Below are positions 8,728-16,567 of a stretch of DNA of 64,000 nucleotides, piece after piece. Origin of the DNA: Schlesneria sp. Lineage in GTDB: Bacteria > Planctomycetota > Planctomycetia > Planctomycetales > Planctomycetaceae. Numbering within the stretch: the first letter of the stretch is position 1; the number at the start of each line of letters is the position of its first letter. The translations under genes and the position numbers were made by a program. The notes beneath the pieces were generated by a model, which was not told the origin of the DNA, did not search any database, and saw only the letters and a program-made list of their open reading frames with translations. The stretch is from assembly GCA_028291515.1 (NCBI GenBank), contig JAQGHU010000106.1, positions 62,001-126,000 on the forward strand, written 5' to 3'.

Positions 8728-9270
8728 TCAGTTCAGCGTCTTGCCCCCCTTCTTCCAGTTGCAGGGGACCAATTTGTCCGTTTGCAGAGCGTCGAGGACT
8801 CGAATTGCTTCTTCGACGTTGCGTCCCACTGGCAGATCGTGAATGGCCAGGTAGCGGATGATCCCTTCTGGAGAGATCAAGAAGATGCCGCGATAGGCGA
8901 TCCCTTGCTCTTCGATGAGCACGCCATAATCAGAGGAGAGCTTGTGATTGGTGTCGGCCAGCATCAGATGCTTCATCTTGGCCAGATCAGGATTGCTATC
9001 ACACCAGCCTTTGTGCGAATACACGCTGTCTGTGCTGGCGGTCAGCAAGACGCAATTGCGGCTGTTGAATTCGCCGACGGCGTCGTCGAAAGCCACGATT
9101 TCGGTCGGGCAAACAAACGTGAAGTCCAGCGGATAGAAGTACAGACAGACCCACTTGCCTTTGAAATCGGCGAGCTTGACCTGAGTAAATTGTTGATCGG
9201 TCCCGTCCTTGGTGCGATCGTAAGCTTGAACTGAGAAATCCGGGGCGACTTGACCGAACGTTGCGCTCAT
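8728..9270 (-). CDS. 2-Cys peroxiredoxin (AhpC/Tsa type)
   Basis: A 180-residue thiol peroxidase reducing hydrogen peroxide and organic peroxides in the cytoplasm. The peroxidatic Cys54 is in FTFVCPTEIVAF and the resolving Cys170 is in VPCNW, as in typical 2-Cys Prx1/AhpC enzymes; catalytic Thr51 and Arg127 (AYRGIF) are also present. The frame is open for 73 more codons upstream, but the ATG at 9270 (MSATFGQVAPDF) is the family start and has AGCAGG upstream. A strong terminator follows. The gene stands alone, with no reductase partner (AhpF) beside it. Confidence 0.95.
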   Translation of the reverse strand: MSATFGQVAPDFSVQAYDRTKDGTDQQFTQVKLADFKGKWVCLYFYPLDFTFVCPTEIVAFDDAVGEFNSRNCVLLTASTDSVYSHKGWCDSNPDLAKMKHLMLADTNHKLSSDYGVLIEEQGIAYRGIFLISPEGIIRYLAIHDLPVGRNVEEAIRVLDALQTDKLVPCNWKKGGKTLN

Positions 9271-9716
9271 AAAACCTGCTGCCTCTACTTTTGGGACAAT
9301 AGTATCCGACGCAGCCGCGACGACTGGCCGTTTCAATCTGAAGCGCCAGTATAGCCGAATCGGGAAGGATCGACCACGGCTCAAGCACCGCCTGGAAATC
9401 ACCGACAACGTCGTTTTGCGAGTCTTCGGTGACGATTTTGCCAAGTTTCTCCCGCCGCTACTGTCATTCCCGCGCAGGCGGGAATCCATTCGTTCCGTAG
9501 CGAATCTTCATCAGTCATCGTTGCGGGACAAGCACGCGGGCGACGGACGCAAAGTCCTCCGAAGGGCTCTAGACATCGCTGTTCTCCTCCCTTTCGACGG
9601 CAATGAATTCACCGCTGTCAGCAGCTTCGTACGTTCGTTGACAGCATGTCTATAAAGCGATCATGATGCTGACGGAATCCCTCTCTTCACGATGCACCTC
9701 AAATCAGGATCGTCTC
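9271..9716. other. Intergenic region with one palindromic repeat
   Basis: 446 bases between divergent peroxiredoxin and DUF3467 genes. Apart from the dRS3-like palindrome at 9466-9485 I see nothing that I can support as a gene. Confidence 0.45.
9466..9485. repeat. dRS3-like 20-bp palindrome
   Basis: The sequence has ATTCCC (9466-9471), 8 bases, then GGGAAT (9480-9485). This equals the ATTCCC-N8-GGGAAT pattern of the dispersed dRS3 repeats described in Neisseria, and a close variant (CATTCCCGCgxxxGCGGGAATC) occurs in many bacterial genomes. The inner GCGCAGGC makes the full element a hairpin. Only one copy occurs in the window. Confidence 0.6.
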
Positions 9717-10037
9717 ATGACGGAACAATCTCCGCAGGAACTTGCCACCCAGCAACAACACGTCATCGAGCCTGAAAGTCTGGAGCCGCTGTACGCGAAT
9801 TTCGTGCGAGTGGCCGGACTACCCGAAGAGCTGGTGCTGGATTTCGGTTTGAATCCACAACCGTTTGGAGCAAAGCCCGCACCGGTTAAAGTGTCGCAGC
9901 GAATGGTGATGAACTACTTCACCGCCAAGCGACTGTGGCTGATGCTCGGCGGTTTCTTGCAGCGTCACGAGCAAGCTTTTGGCAATGTTGAGATCGATGT
10001 TGCCAAACGCGTGATTCCAAGCACTGAAAAGCGATAA
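9717..10037 (+). CDS. DUF3467 domain protein
   Basis: A 106-residue protein. The DUF3467 signature is the stretch YANFVRVAGLPEELVLDFGL followed by a hydrophobic TAKRLWLMLGGFLQRHE segment (about residues 45-95). Family members are short, widespread in planctomycetes, and have no established function. I chose ATG 9717 (MTEQSPQELA), 18 codons inside the longest frame, because that is where family-like sequence begins. Only 22 bases separate it from the J-like membrane gene, so it may lead that operon. Confidence 0.8.
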   Translation: MTEQSPQELATQQQHVIEPESLEPLYANFVRVAGLPEELVLDFGLNPQPFGAKPAPVKVSQRMVMNYFTAKRLWLMLGGFLQRHEQAFGNVEIDVAKRVIPSTEKR

Positions 10038-10059
10038 CTCCATTTCAGCTTGGTGATTC

Positions 10060-10911
10060 ATGGATGACTCGCACAGACCGTGGTGGCTAGTCGTGCTGCT
10101 GGGAGTCTGCGTCGTCGGATTGGCCGTTTGGCAATCAATCCGCTTCAAGCCGCAAGTTCGGGCTGGAGCGATGTTGCTGGCGCTGATTTACCTCGCGTTC
10201 CTGGCTTTCACGATCGGTGGTGATCCGCGCGGCGTGGCGACTTGGCGATCGTGGAGCACTCAGGACTATTTGTTCATCGGACAAGCGGTGCTGTCCGTCA
10301 TGGCAGCCATCCTCCTGGTTGGTCGCCCCCATCTTCGGGGCCAAGCCGTTTGGTTCGGCCTGATGTCCATCATGAATGCGATCATTTGCGCCGCCGAAAA
10401 ATCGACTGGCACTGCGACTTTGTTAGCGCTACTGGGATTTGCCTGCGTCATCTACCTGATCAGGGAATACTGCTCCGGCAGACCACTGCGAACGGAAGAC
10501 CTTTGGCCGAAGCTTTTCTTGAAGCAGGAGGACAACGCTGCTGGAGCGATCTGGTTGAGTGCTGCGACAGGGCTGGTCGTCTCGGTGCTGTTGATCGGGA
10601 CGATTCACTACGCGCTGCGTGCCGAATCGTCACGGGCAACTCCCACACGGCGGCTGTCCGCACTGCCTCAGTCGGCGCGAATTCGAATTCTGCTCAACAT
10701 CCCCGCCACTGACCAACATTCGGGCTCGACGACTTGGACGGCCTTTGGCAGACGCCCGGACATCGTCGTCCTGTTGTCGGTGCTGGCCTTCATCTCCTTT
10801 TCCGCCGCAGTGGCAAGGCGTTCGATTTCGGACGGTGAAGATTCACCTCCAGTGAGCATGGAACGCAGTATTCAAGAGGGCGATCAGCCAGCAATGGAAC
10901 AAGCTACGTGA
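10060..10911 (+). CDS. NuoJ-like membrane protein (divergent)
   Basis: A 283-residue membrane protein with about six hydrophobic segments. The region QAVLSVMAAILLVGRPHLRG through AEKSTGTATLLALLGFACVIYL (about residues 77-135) has the spacing of the NuoJ core, in which a helix carrying 'A-E-F' precedes the conserved YAGAIMVLFLF helix; that motif itself is not kept. The assignment rests mainly on its position directly before K-like and L-like genes in the order J-K-L seen in Complex I operons. It is longer than typical NuoJ, having a soluble C-terminal tail. Alternatives: unrelated membrane protein of the same operon. Confidence 0.5.
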   Translation: MDDSHRPWWLVVLLGVCVVGLAVWQSIRFKPQVRAGAMLLALIYLAFLAFTIGGDPRGVATWRSWSTQDYLFIGQAVLSVMAAILLVGRPHLRGQAVWFGLMSIMNAIICAAEKSTGTATLLALLGFACVIYLIREYCSGRPLRTEDLWPKLFLKQEDNAAGAIWLSAATGLVVSVLLIGTIHYALRAESSRATPTRRLSALPQSARIRILLNIPATDQHSGSTTWTAFGRRPDIVVLLSVLAFISFSAAVARRSISDGEDSPPVSMERSIQEGDQPAMEQAT

Positions 10912-10929
10912 TTTGAGGCGCTAACCATC

Positions 10930-11244
10930 ATGGATCATATCGATTGGAATCGCGGCCTCTTGCTCGGCTGCCTGCTGATCACGATCGGCGGAATGGCTGT
11001 CGTTGCCGGGCATTCGGTCCGCGATCGCGTCTTGGCGATGGGCGTGCTCGTGCAGGGGATTGCGATCGTTTTTGTGACCGGCGGTGGATTCCTTTTTCGC
11101 GACGAATTCGATCTTGCGGCCGCAGCGTTGCTGTTGGTGTTTTGCTTGTGGGGCATTTGGATGATCCCCATCGCAAAGAGGTCCCTTCGGGCGACTCAAC
11201 CAGACGCGACAGCTTCTGCTGATGAATCGCGGGCTTCCGGATGA
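10930..11244 (+). CDS. NuoK/MrpC-like membrane protein (divergent)
   Basis: A 104-residue protein with three transmembrane helices, the length and topology of NuoK and MrpC. Helix 1 is LLLGCLLITIGGMAVVAG, helix 2 RVLAMGVLVQGIAIVFVTGG, helix 3 LAAAALLLVFCLWGIWMIP. The two membrane glutamates that are characteristic of NuoK (in helix 2 and helix 3) are not present; hydrophobic residues occupy those places by my alignment. The stop codon overlaps the start of the L-like gene (ATGA), which indicates translational coupling. Confidence 0.6.
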   Translation: MDHIDWNRGLLLGCLLITIGGMAVVAGHSVRDRVLAMGVLVQGIAIVFVTGGGFLFRDEFDLAAAALLLVFCLWGIWMIPIAKRSLRATQPDATASADESRASG

Positions 11245-13127
11245 CCATTTTTACCCAGTGGCTGATCGTCGTACCGGTGGCGCTCCCCTTGCTGGGAGCC
11301 GTCATCGGACTGTTATTGATACTGTTCGATAGTCGATCAGAACGAGCAGCCTCGCTTGCTGCAACTGGCGGTCTGGCGGGTGCCTGTGTCGGTTCCATAA
11401 GCCTCTTCGTGATCATGCAGGTCGCTGGTTTCTCCACCGTCGATATAGAACCAGGAACTTGGCTCGTGACGGCGGGAATGCGACCTCAGCAGATCAATTG
11501 GGGATGGCACGTCGACAAGTACGCAGTCATCTGGCTGGCCGTGATGACAACACTGGCGTGGTTGACGGCAACGTTCTGCGGCGACAGATCACAGTCAGGG
11601 ACGGCGGTCCGCTTCAAGATTGCGACGGCGATCGTCGTTGCTTCGGCGAGTGGCCTGGTGATGGCTTCAACCTTGGTTCATATGCTCGTTTGCTCGTTGA
11701 TGTTGTCGGCGGGTACGCTGTTGCTGACAAGTCGATCATCGTCCGCATCCGCGACACAAGGGATGCATCGCGCCTTAGTGGTCGGCTTGATGAGTGACTT
11801 ACTCCTCTTCTGGGCCGTGGTGTTGATCGGCGTCATGGAAGGTTCGAGTTCGTTCACGACAGTGCTGTCAGACGAGGGCCTTCGTCGGTTGGCAACGGAC
11901 AACCCCGCCATTATCGGACTTATCAGCAGCCTGATCGTGATCAGCTCGCTATGCCGTTGCGGGCTGTTTCCCTGGTTTGGATGGCACTTTCAGTCTTCGA
12001 CTTGGGAAAGTCCCTCCTGCATCGTTATTTATGCCGTCGGATACGTCCCCTCTGCAATCTGGGTCCTATTGAAATGTCAGCCTCTACTGGCGGCTTCAGA
12101 AACGTCGCTGACCTTACTAGGGGGCTTCGGCACGCTCGGCGCCATTCTGGGAGCATTTGTCGCCGGCGGACAAGTCGAAAAACGTCGCAGGCTGACCTAT
12201 CTGATCACGTCTCAAATGGGCGTGGTTTTGGTGGCACTCGGCAGTGGACAGCCACATGCTGTCGCGTTGTGCATCGGTCATCAGTGCATCATCTCGATGG
12301 CAGCTTTTCTTCTGTTTGGGTCGCGACGTCTCGATCAGGTTGCCAACCGGACATCGTCGGTGGCGGTCTGGTGCGGCTCGTTGGCGATCGCAGGGCTACT
12401 CCCCTTTGGTTGGATGCAACACTCACTGATTGAACTCAACACGCAGCCCATGCAGGTGAGGTCGCTCGAGTCAGCAAGTACCGACAACGCTGCCGATGCG
12501 ACCAATCCGACAAGCACGATGGCCGAACATTGGGAGTGGGTGTACGGACTGTGGATCGCTCAAGGATTGTCCGCATTCGCTATTGCGGGAGGATTGGCCA
12601 GATCGCGTTCCTTGGAAGAAAATGGCGGTCTTCGAGCGCCAATGGTGCCATCGTTGCCAGGCCCCGCCTTGGGATTCGTGAGCATCCTGCTGTTCACAGC
12701 CGGTATTGGTTTCTGGTTAAGGCAGATCGTCGCCACGCCGATGACCTCCGGCGAATGGATGCGGTGGGGAATCGGACAGGTCTTGGTTCTGATAGGCCTT
12801 GTCGCTGGCTGGCGAACTGGCCAGATCGTGCTTCCAGCATCCGCGAGTGCCTGGGAGTCGCTTGCTCGCCTGAGGCGAGAGCGGATGTATGTGGATCCGT
12901 TGTTTCAATCGGCCTTCCGTACTCCCTGGCATTCGATCAGCCGGTTCTTTGTTCGATCTGTGGACGCGATTGCGATTGATCGAGCGTGGCAACGGCTGCT
13001 CGTCCAGGGAGCGGCTTGGATTGGATTCCGAATCGAAGGATTGCAGGTATCGCGAATCGATTTTTACGTCGCGGCGATGCTTCTCGGGACAGCGACGCTG
13101 CTGCTGACGCTGATTCTGGTGGCGTAA
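11241..13127 (+). CDS. NuoL/antiporter-like (proton_antipo) membrane protein (divergent)
   Basis: A 628-residue protein with about 15 transmembrane segments and the length of NuoL. Recognisable landmarks are CGLFPWFGWHFQSSTWESPS (about 240-259), matching the NuoL stretch FPLHTWLPDAMEGPTPVS, and KRRRLTYLITSQMGVVLVAL (314-333), matching DIKRxLAYSTISQLGYM. By hand alignment the helix 5 glutamate is replaced (around Met148), the discontinuous-helix lysine is Arg239, and the lysine of the HAFFKALLF motif is replaced (around Ser352). The start ATG overlaps the preceding stop. The family is clear, the activity as a proton channel is doubtful. Confidence 0.75.
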   Translation: MTIFTQWLIVVPVALPLLGAVIGLLLILFDSRSERAASLAATGGLAGACVGSISLFVIMQVAGFSTVDIEPGTWLVTAGMRPQQINWGWHVDKYAVIWLAVMTTLAWLTATFCGDRSQSGTAVRFKIATAIVVASASGLVMASTLVHMLVCSLMLSAGTLLLTSRSSSASATQGMHRALVVGLMSDLLLFWAVVLIGVMEGSSSFTTVLSDEGLRRLATDNPAIIGLISSLIVISSLCRCGLFPWFGWHFQSSTWESPSCIVIYAVGYVPSAIWVLLKCQPLLAASETSLTLLGGFGTLGAILGAFVAGGQVEKRRRLTYLITSQMGVVLVALGSGQPHAVALCIGHQCIISMAAFLLFGSRRLDQVANRTSSVAVWCGSLAIAGLLPFGWMQHSLIELNTQPMQVRSLESASTDNAADATNPTSTMAEHWEWVYGLWIAQGLSAFAIAGGLARSRSLEENGGLRAPMVPSLPGPALGFVSILLFTAGIGFWLRQIVATPMTSGEWMRWGIGQVLVLIGLVAGWRTGQIVLPASASAWESLARLRRERMYVDPLFQSAFRTPWHSISRFFVRSVDAIAIDRAWQRLLVQGAAWIGFRIEGLQVSRIDFYVAAMLLGTATLLLTLILVA

Positions 13128-13132
13128 ATCGG

Positions 13133-13172
13133 CACACCCCTCGTCCACAATGAAGTGGACGAGGGGTTGTCC
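13133..13172 (+). terminator. Hairpin terminator of the J-K-L-like operon
   Basis: CCCCTCGTCCAC (13137-13148) pairs perfectly with GTGGACGAGGGG (13155-13166) around a 6-base loop, 10 bases after the last stop codon. The T-tail is weak (TTGT). Confidence 0.7.
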
Positions 13173-13757
13173 GATCGCCCCGTCGTCTTACCCACGAACA
13201 ACCGACTGCAACATCATTTAATCGGGTCTGAACCGCGACGAAACGGAGCCAGCCGCAAGGCCGTTGAAGGAAGTTGGCAGGTAAGACAATGGTTTCTATC
13301 GGCAATTGCGACATGAGGGGATGAGGCAGATCTTAACAATTGTAACGATGGCGCGATCGCGATTTTCACCGAAACGAAACGCGGTCCCATTTCGACTCAA
13401 GATTGTCTTTGCGAGCACATTGACAACTTCATGGCCACGCGACTTATCTTCTGCACCACCATACCCTTTGCGAAAGCGCTCAGTCAGAGAGCAACGGGTG
13501 ATGCGCGCGGATTCTTCATGCGGAGTGGTTGCCACCAACTATTCGCTTCCCATCCGTGTTCAATCAGTGTTTCATCTGTGGCTAAAACTCTTCTCTGCAC
13601 CTTCTCGATTCCCATTGCCACCCGACTCACCCGATGGCGGGATCAACCATTCGCAAAATACTGCTCGTGGACTTTGAGTCTTTTGGCCAGTTATACTTCA
13701 TAGTTCACTCTCACCCCGGAAATCCCTCCGTCCTCTCCGCTGCCCGAAGGTGTTGCC
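13173..13757. other. Long non-coding stretch
   Basis: About 585 bases. Frames at 13306-13677 and 13431-13703 have no ribosome binding site and read as random sequence. The segment 13551-13590 (CATCCGTGTTCAATCAGTG, TTCATCTGTGGCTAAAA) resembles a dispersed 'CATCTGTGTTCATCTGTGGCTAAA' repeat seen in many genomes. Nothing else is supported. Confidence 0.4.
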
Positions 13758-16370
13758 ATGCATATTCCCGTGACCTGCGCTGCCTGCGGCCAGGCCTTTC
13801 GGGTCGACGCGAAGTTTGCTGACCGCCGTGGGAAATGTCCAAATCGCGATTGCCAGCACACTTATACAGTGCCCACCTTGGAAGCGACTGAGATCGACGA
13901 AGAGGAAGTACCGATCTCCAGAACTAAACGTGGCGATAGTTTGTCGTGGGGTGAGCGAGCCAAATCGAATCGACCGTCGAAGCGGAAAACGACCTGGTGG
14001 CAGCGCATTGATCGCTCTTCATTCCTGGTCGGGGCGGGTCTGTCGGCCGCCGCCACAACGGTTGTGTTGCTACTGCTGTCTCTGATGGCTTCCACGAAGC
14101 GACATACCCAGGCGGCCGAGTCTGGACCACCGAAACCGACATATGCGCAAGCGGTTGTGCCCGTGGTCACGAAGTATTGCGGCCAGTGCCACAGTGGCGA
14201 TGACGCCGAAGCAGGGATCTCGTTTGCGAAATATCACGACGAAGCGGCGATGCTGAAGGATCGCAAAACGTGGGAGCGATCGTTCGAGATGATCTCGAAT
14301 GGAAATATGCCCCCGGCGGATAGTCCTCAACCGACCGCGGCGGAAAAGGCGCAGCTCATCGAGTACCTCGAGGCGGCCTTGTTTCGTATCGATTGCACGA
14401 AGGTCTCTGATCCCGGTCGAGTGACGATCCGGCGCCTTAACCGATCGGAATATAACAACACCATTCGAGACCTGCTGGGAGTTGCCGTTCGCCCCGCAGA
14501 TGACTTTCCTTCGGACGATGTCGGCTACGGTTTCGACAACATTGGCGACGTGTTATCCCTGCCAACATTGCTGATGGAAAAGTATTTGGATGCGGCCGAG
14601 AAAATTGCTGCTGAAGCAATCATCGTTGTCGATCCCAACAAGCCCGTCGTGCGTGAGTTCGCGCGCCACCAGTTGAAACAGAGCAAAGCCGCCCGCCCGC
14701 ATGGCGAAGACGCCACCATCCTGGTTTCGCTCGGAGATGTCACTGCCGAAATGGACTTTCCCCTCACAGGTGAGTACCTGTTGCGGACAAAAGCGGCGGA
14801 AACCCCAGCCGGGGACGAGCACGCCAAGATGGAATACCGGCTGGATGGCAACGCGTTTCATACGTTTGATGTCAGTGCGAAAGATGCCAAGCCGGAGACT
14901 TGTGAATTTCGCTTCAAAGCGTCCAAAGGGCATCACAAGCTGGCGGTCGCTTTTCTCAATGACTTTTACGACGAGAAGGCGAAGGACAAGTCCAAGCGTG
15001 ATCGGAACCTGATAGTCCGCGATGTCGAGATTATTGGCCCGTTGGATCTGGAGCCGGCTGAACCCCCCGCGTCACATCGGCAACTTGTGGCAAGCATCCC
15101 CGGTAGCGAAAAGACTGTCGCTCAGGCTGCGCGAGAAAACCTGCAACCATTCGTTCGTCGCGCGTTTCGTCGTCCCGTGACCGAGGCCGAAGTCGAACGG
15201 TACGTCGGGTTCGTCGAGCAAGCCGTTAAAAACGGTGAACCGTTCCCGTTCGGCGTGCGCGTGGCTGTCACCGCCGTACTGGTGTCGCCTCACTTCCTCT
15301 ATCGCATCGAGACCGACAAAAAGCCGGATGATCCAGAAGACAAGCATGCGCTCAACGACTACGAACTCGCCTCGCGGCTCTCTTACTTCCTCTGGAGCAG
15401 CATGCCTGACGAGCAACTCCTCGCGCAGGCGGCTCAGGGTGATCTGCACCACGATGCTGTCCTGGACGATCAGGTTCGGCGAATGCTCAAGGATCCCAAG
15501 TCGCAAGCTTTGGTCGACAACTTCGCCGAACAGTGGCTGCAACTTCGTATCCTGAATGAAGTGACACCCGATCCCGAAAAGTTTCCCGAGTTTGGACCGG
15601 ATCTTCGCGACGATATGAAGCAAGAAACTCGACGGTTCTTCGAAGCGATCATGCGAGAAGACCGCTCGATCCTGGATTTCCTCGACGGCGAATACAGCTA
15701 CGTGAACGAACGTCTGGCCCGTCATTACGGGTTGCCAGATATCAAAGGGGACTTCCAGCGAGTCAGCCTCAACGGAAAAAATCGAGCCGGTCTGCTCACC
15801 CAGGCCAGTATTCTGACGCTAACTTCCAATCCGGACCGCACGTCCCCTGTCAAACGTGGCAAGTGGGTGATGGAAGTGATTCTGGACAAACCGCCCCCTC
15901 CACCGCCCCCAAACGTTCCCGAACTGGCCGAGACGGCCAAGTCGTCTCCTGACGCAACCTTACGCCAGCAACTCGAGTTGCATCGCCAGAATCCAAGCTG
16001 CAATTCCTGCCATAAGGTCATGGATCAGTTGGGTTTCGGGATCGAAAACTTCGACGCCATTGGTCGTTGGCGCGATATGGATAATGGCAAACCTTTGGAT
16101 ACGACCGGAGAACTTCCCGGCGGAAATCGCTTTCATGGCCCCTTGGAATTGGCACATGTGCTACGCGGGAAAGAATGCGAATTCGGTGAATGTCTGTCAG
16201 AAAAGATGCTGACTTATGCTTTGGGGCGCGGTTTAGAGTTCTATGATCGGTGTGCGACGGATAAGATTGTGAAAACTTTGAAGGAACAGAAGTTCCGATT
16301 TTCAGTGCTTGTCGCCGAAATCGCGAAGAGCGATCCGTTTCGGATGCGACGTGGAGAAGAATCCAAGTAG
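13758..16370 (+). CDS. DUF1592-type planctomycete cytochrome-like protein with N-terminal zinc ribbon and TM segment
   Basis: An 870-residue mosaic. Residues 5-37 hold a four-Cys zinc-ribbon-like motif (CAAC at 7-10, CPNRDC at 27-32), residues 87-110 a transmembrane helix, and residues 130-200 a c-type-cytochrome-like module with CGQCH (141-145). Then follow the usual planctomycete DUF1587 (TIRRLNRSEYNNTIRDLLG), a DUF1595-like block (PFVRRAFRRPVTEAEV), DUF1592 (DYELASRLSYFLWSSMPDE), DUF1588 (RAGLLTQASILTLTSNPDRT) and DUF1585 (with CNSCHKVMDQLGFGIENFDA). A conserved proline run (PPPPPP) precedes DUF1585. These proteins are usually secreted and paired with DUF1552 proteins, one of which lies 1.3 kb downstream. 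The start ATG has AAGG upstream. Function unknown; redox or degradative roles are inferred in the literature only loosely. Confidence 0.92.
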   Translation: MHIPVTCAACGQAFRVDAKFADRRGKCPNRDCQHTYTVPTLEATEIDEEEVPISRTKRGDSLSWGERAKSNRPSKRKTTWWQRIDRSSFLVGAGLSAAATTVVLLLLSLMASTKRHTQAAESGPPKPTYAQAVVPVVTKYCGQCHSGDDAEAGISFAKYHDEAAMLKDRKTWERSFEMISNGNMPPADSPQPTAAEKAQLIEYLEAALFRIDCTKVSDPGRVTIRRLNRSEYNNTIRDLLGVAVRPADDFPSDDVGYGFDNIGDVLSLPTLLMEKYLDAAEKIAAEAIIVVDPNKPVVREFARHQLKQSKAARPHGEDATILVSLGDVTAEMDFPLTGEYLLRTKAAETPAGDEHAKMEYRLDGNAFHTFDVSAKDAKPETCEFRFKASKGHHKLAVAFLNDFYDEKAKDKSKRDRNLIVRDVEIIGPLDLEPAEPPASHRQLVASIPGSEKTVAQAARENLQPFVRRAFRRPVTEAEVERYVGFVEQAVKNGEPFPFGVRVAVTAVLVSPHFLYRIETDKKPDDPEDKHALNDYELASRLSYFLWSSMPDEQLLAQAAQGDLHHDAVLDDQVRRMLKDPKSQALVDNFAEQWLQLRILNEVTPDPEKFPEFGPDLRDDMKQETRRFFEAIMREDRSILDFLDGEYSYVNERLARHYGLPDIKGDFQRVSLNGKNRAGLLTQASILTLTSNPDRTSPVKRGKWVMEVILDKPPPPPPPNVPELAETAKSSPDATLRQQLELHRQNPSCNSCHKVMDQLGFGIENFDAIGRWRDMDNGKPLDTTGELPGGNRFHGPLELAHVLRGKECEFGECLSEKMLTYALGRGLEFYDRCATDKIVKTLKEQKFRFSVLVAEIAKSDPFRMRRGEESK

Positions 16371-16567
16371 AAGCTTGTCGGACGGGCCGTCGCCCTCCTT
16401 GTGCGAGATGTTCCGGATTCGAGTACTGATTTTTGCCAACGCAACGTGCCTCGGCGTGCGTGGGAGATAGGGCGGCAACAAGCTGGCCCGACCGAGGTTC
16501 GATGTGAAGTCAGAGGCGAGTGCCTCGTTTGAATGGCGGATCTGCCGCCAAGTGCGAAGGAAACATT

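Noticed and set aside
13306-13703. Two overlapping plus-strand frames in the gap before DUF1592
   Set aside because: No ribosome binding site, random-like composition; the gap may hold a repeat relic instead.
15072-15725. 217-codon minus-strand frame
   Set aside because: Antisense to the DUF1592 domain; no evidence of its own.
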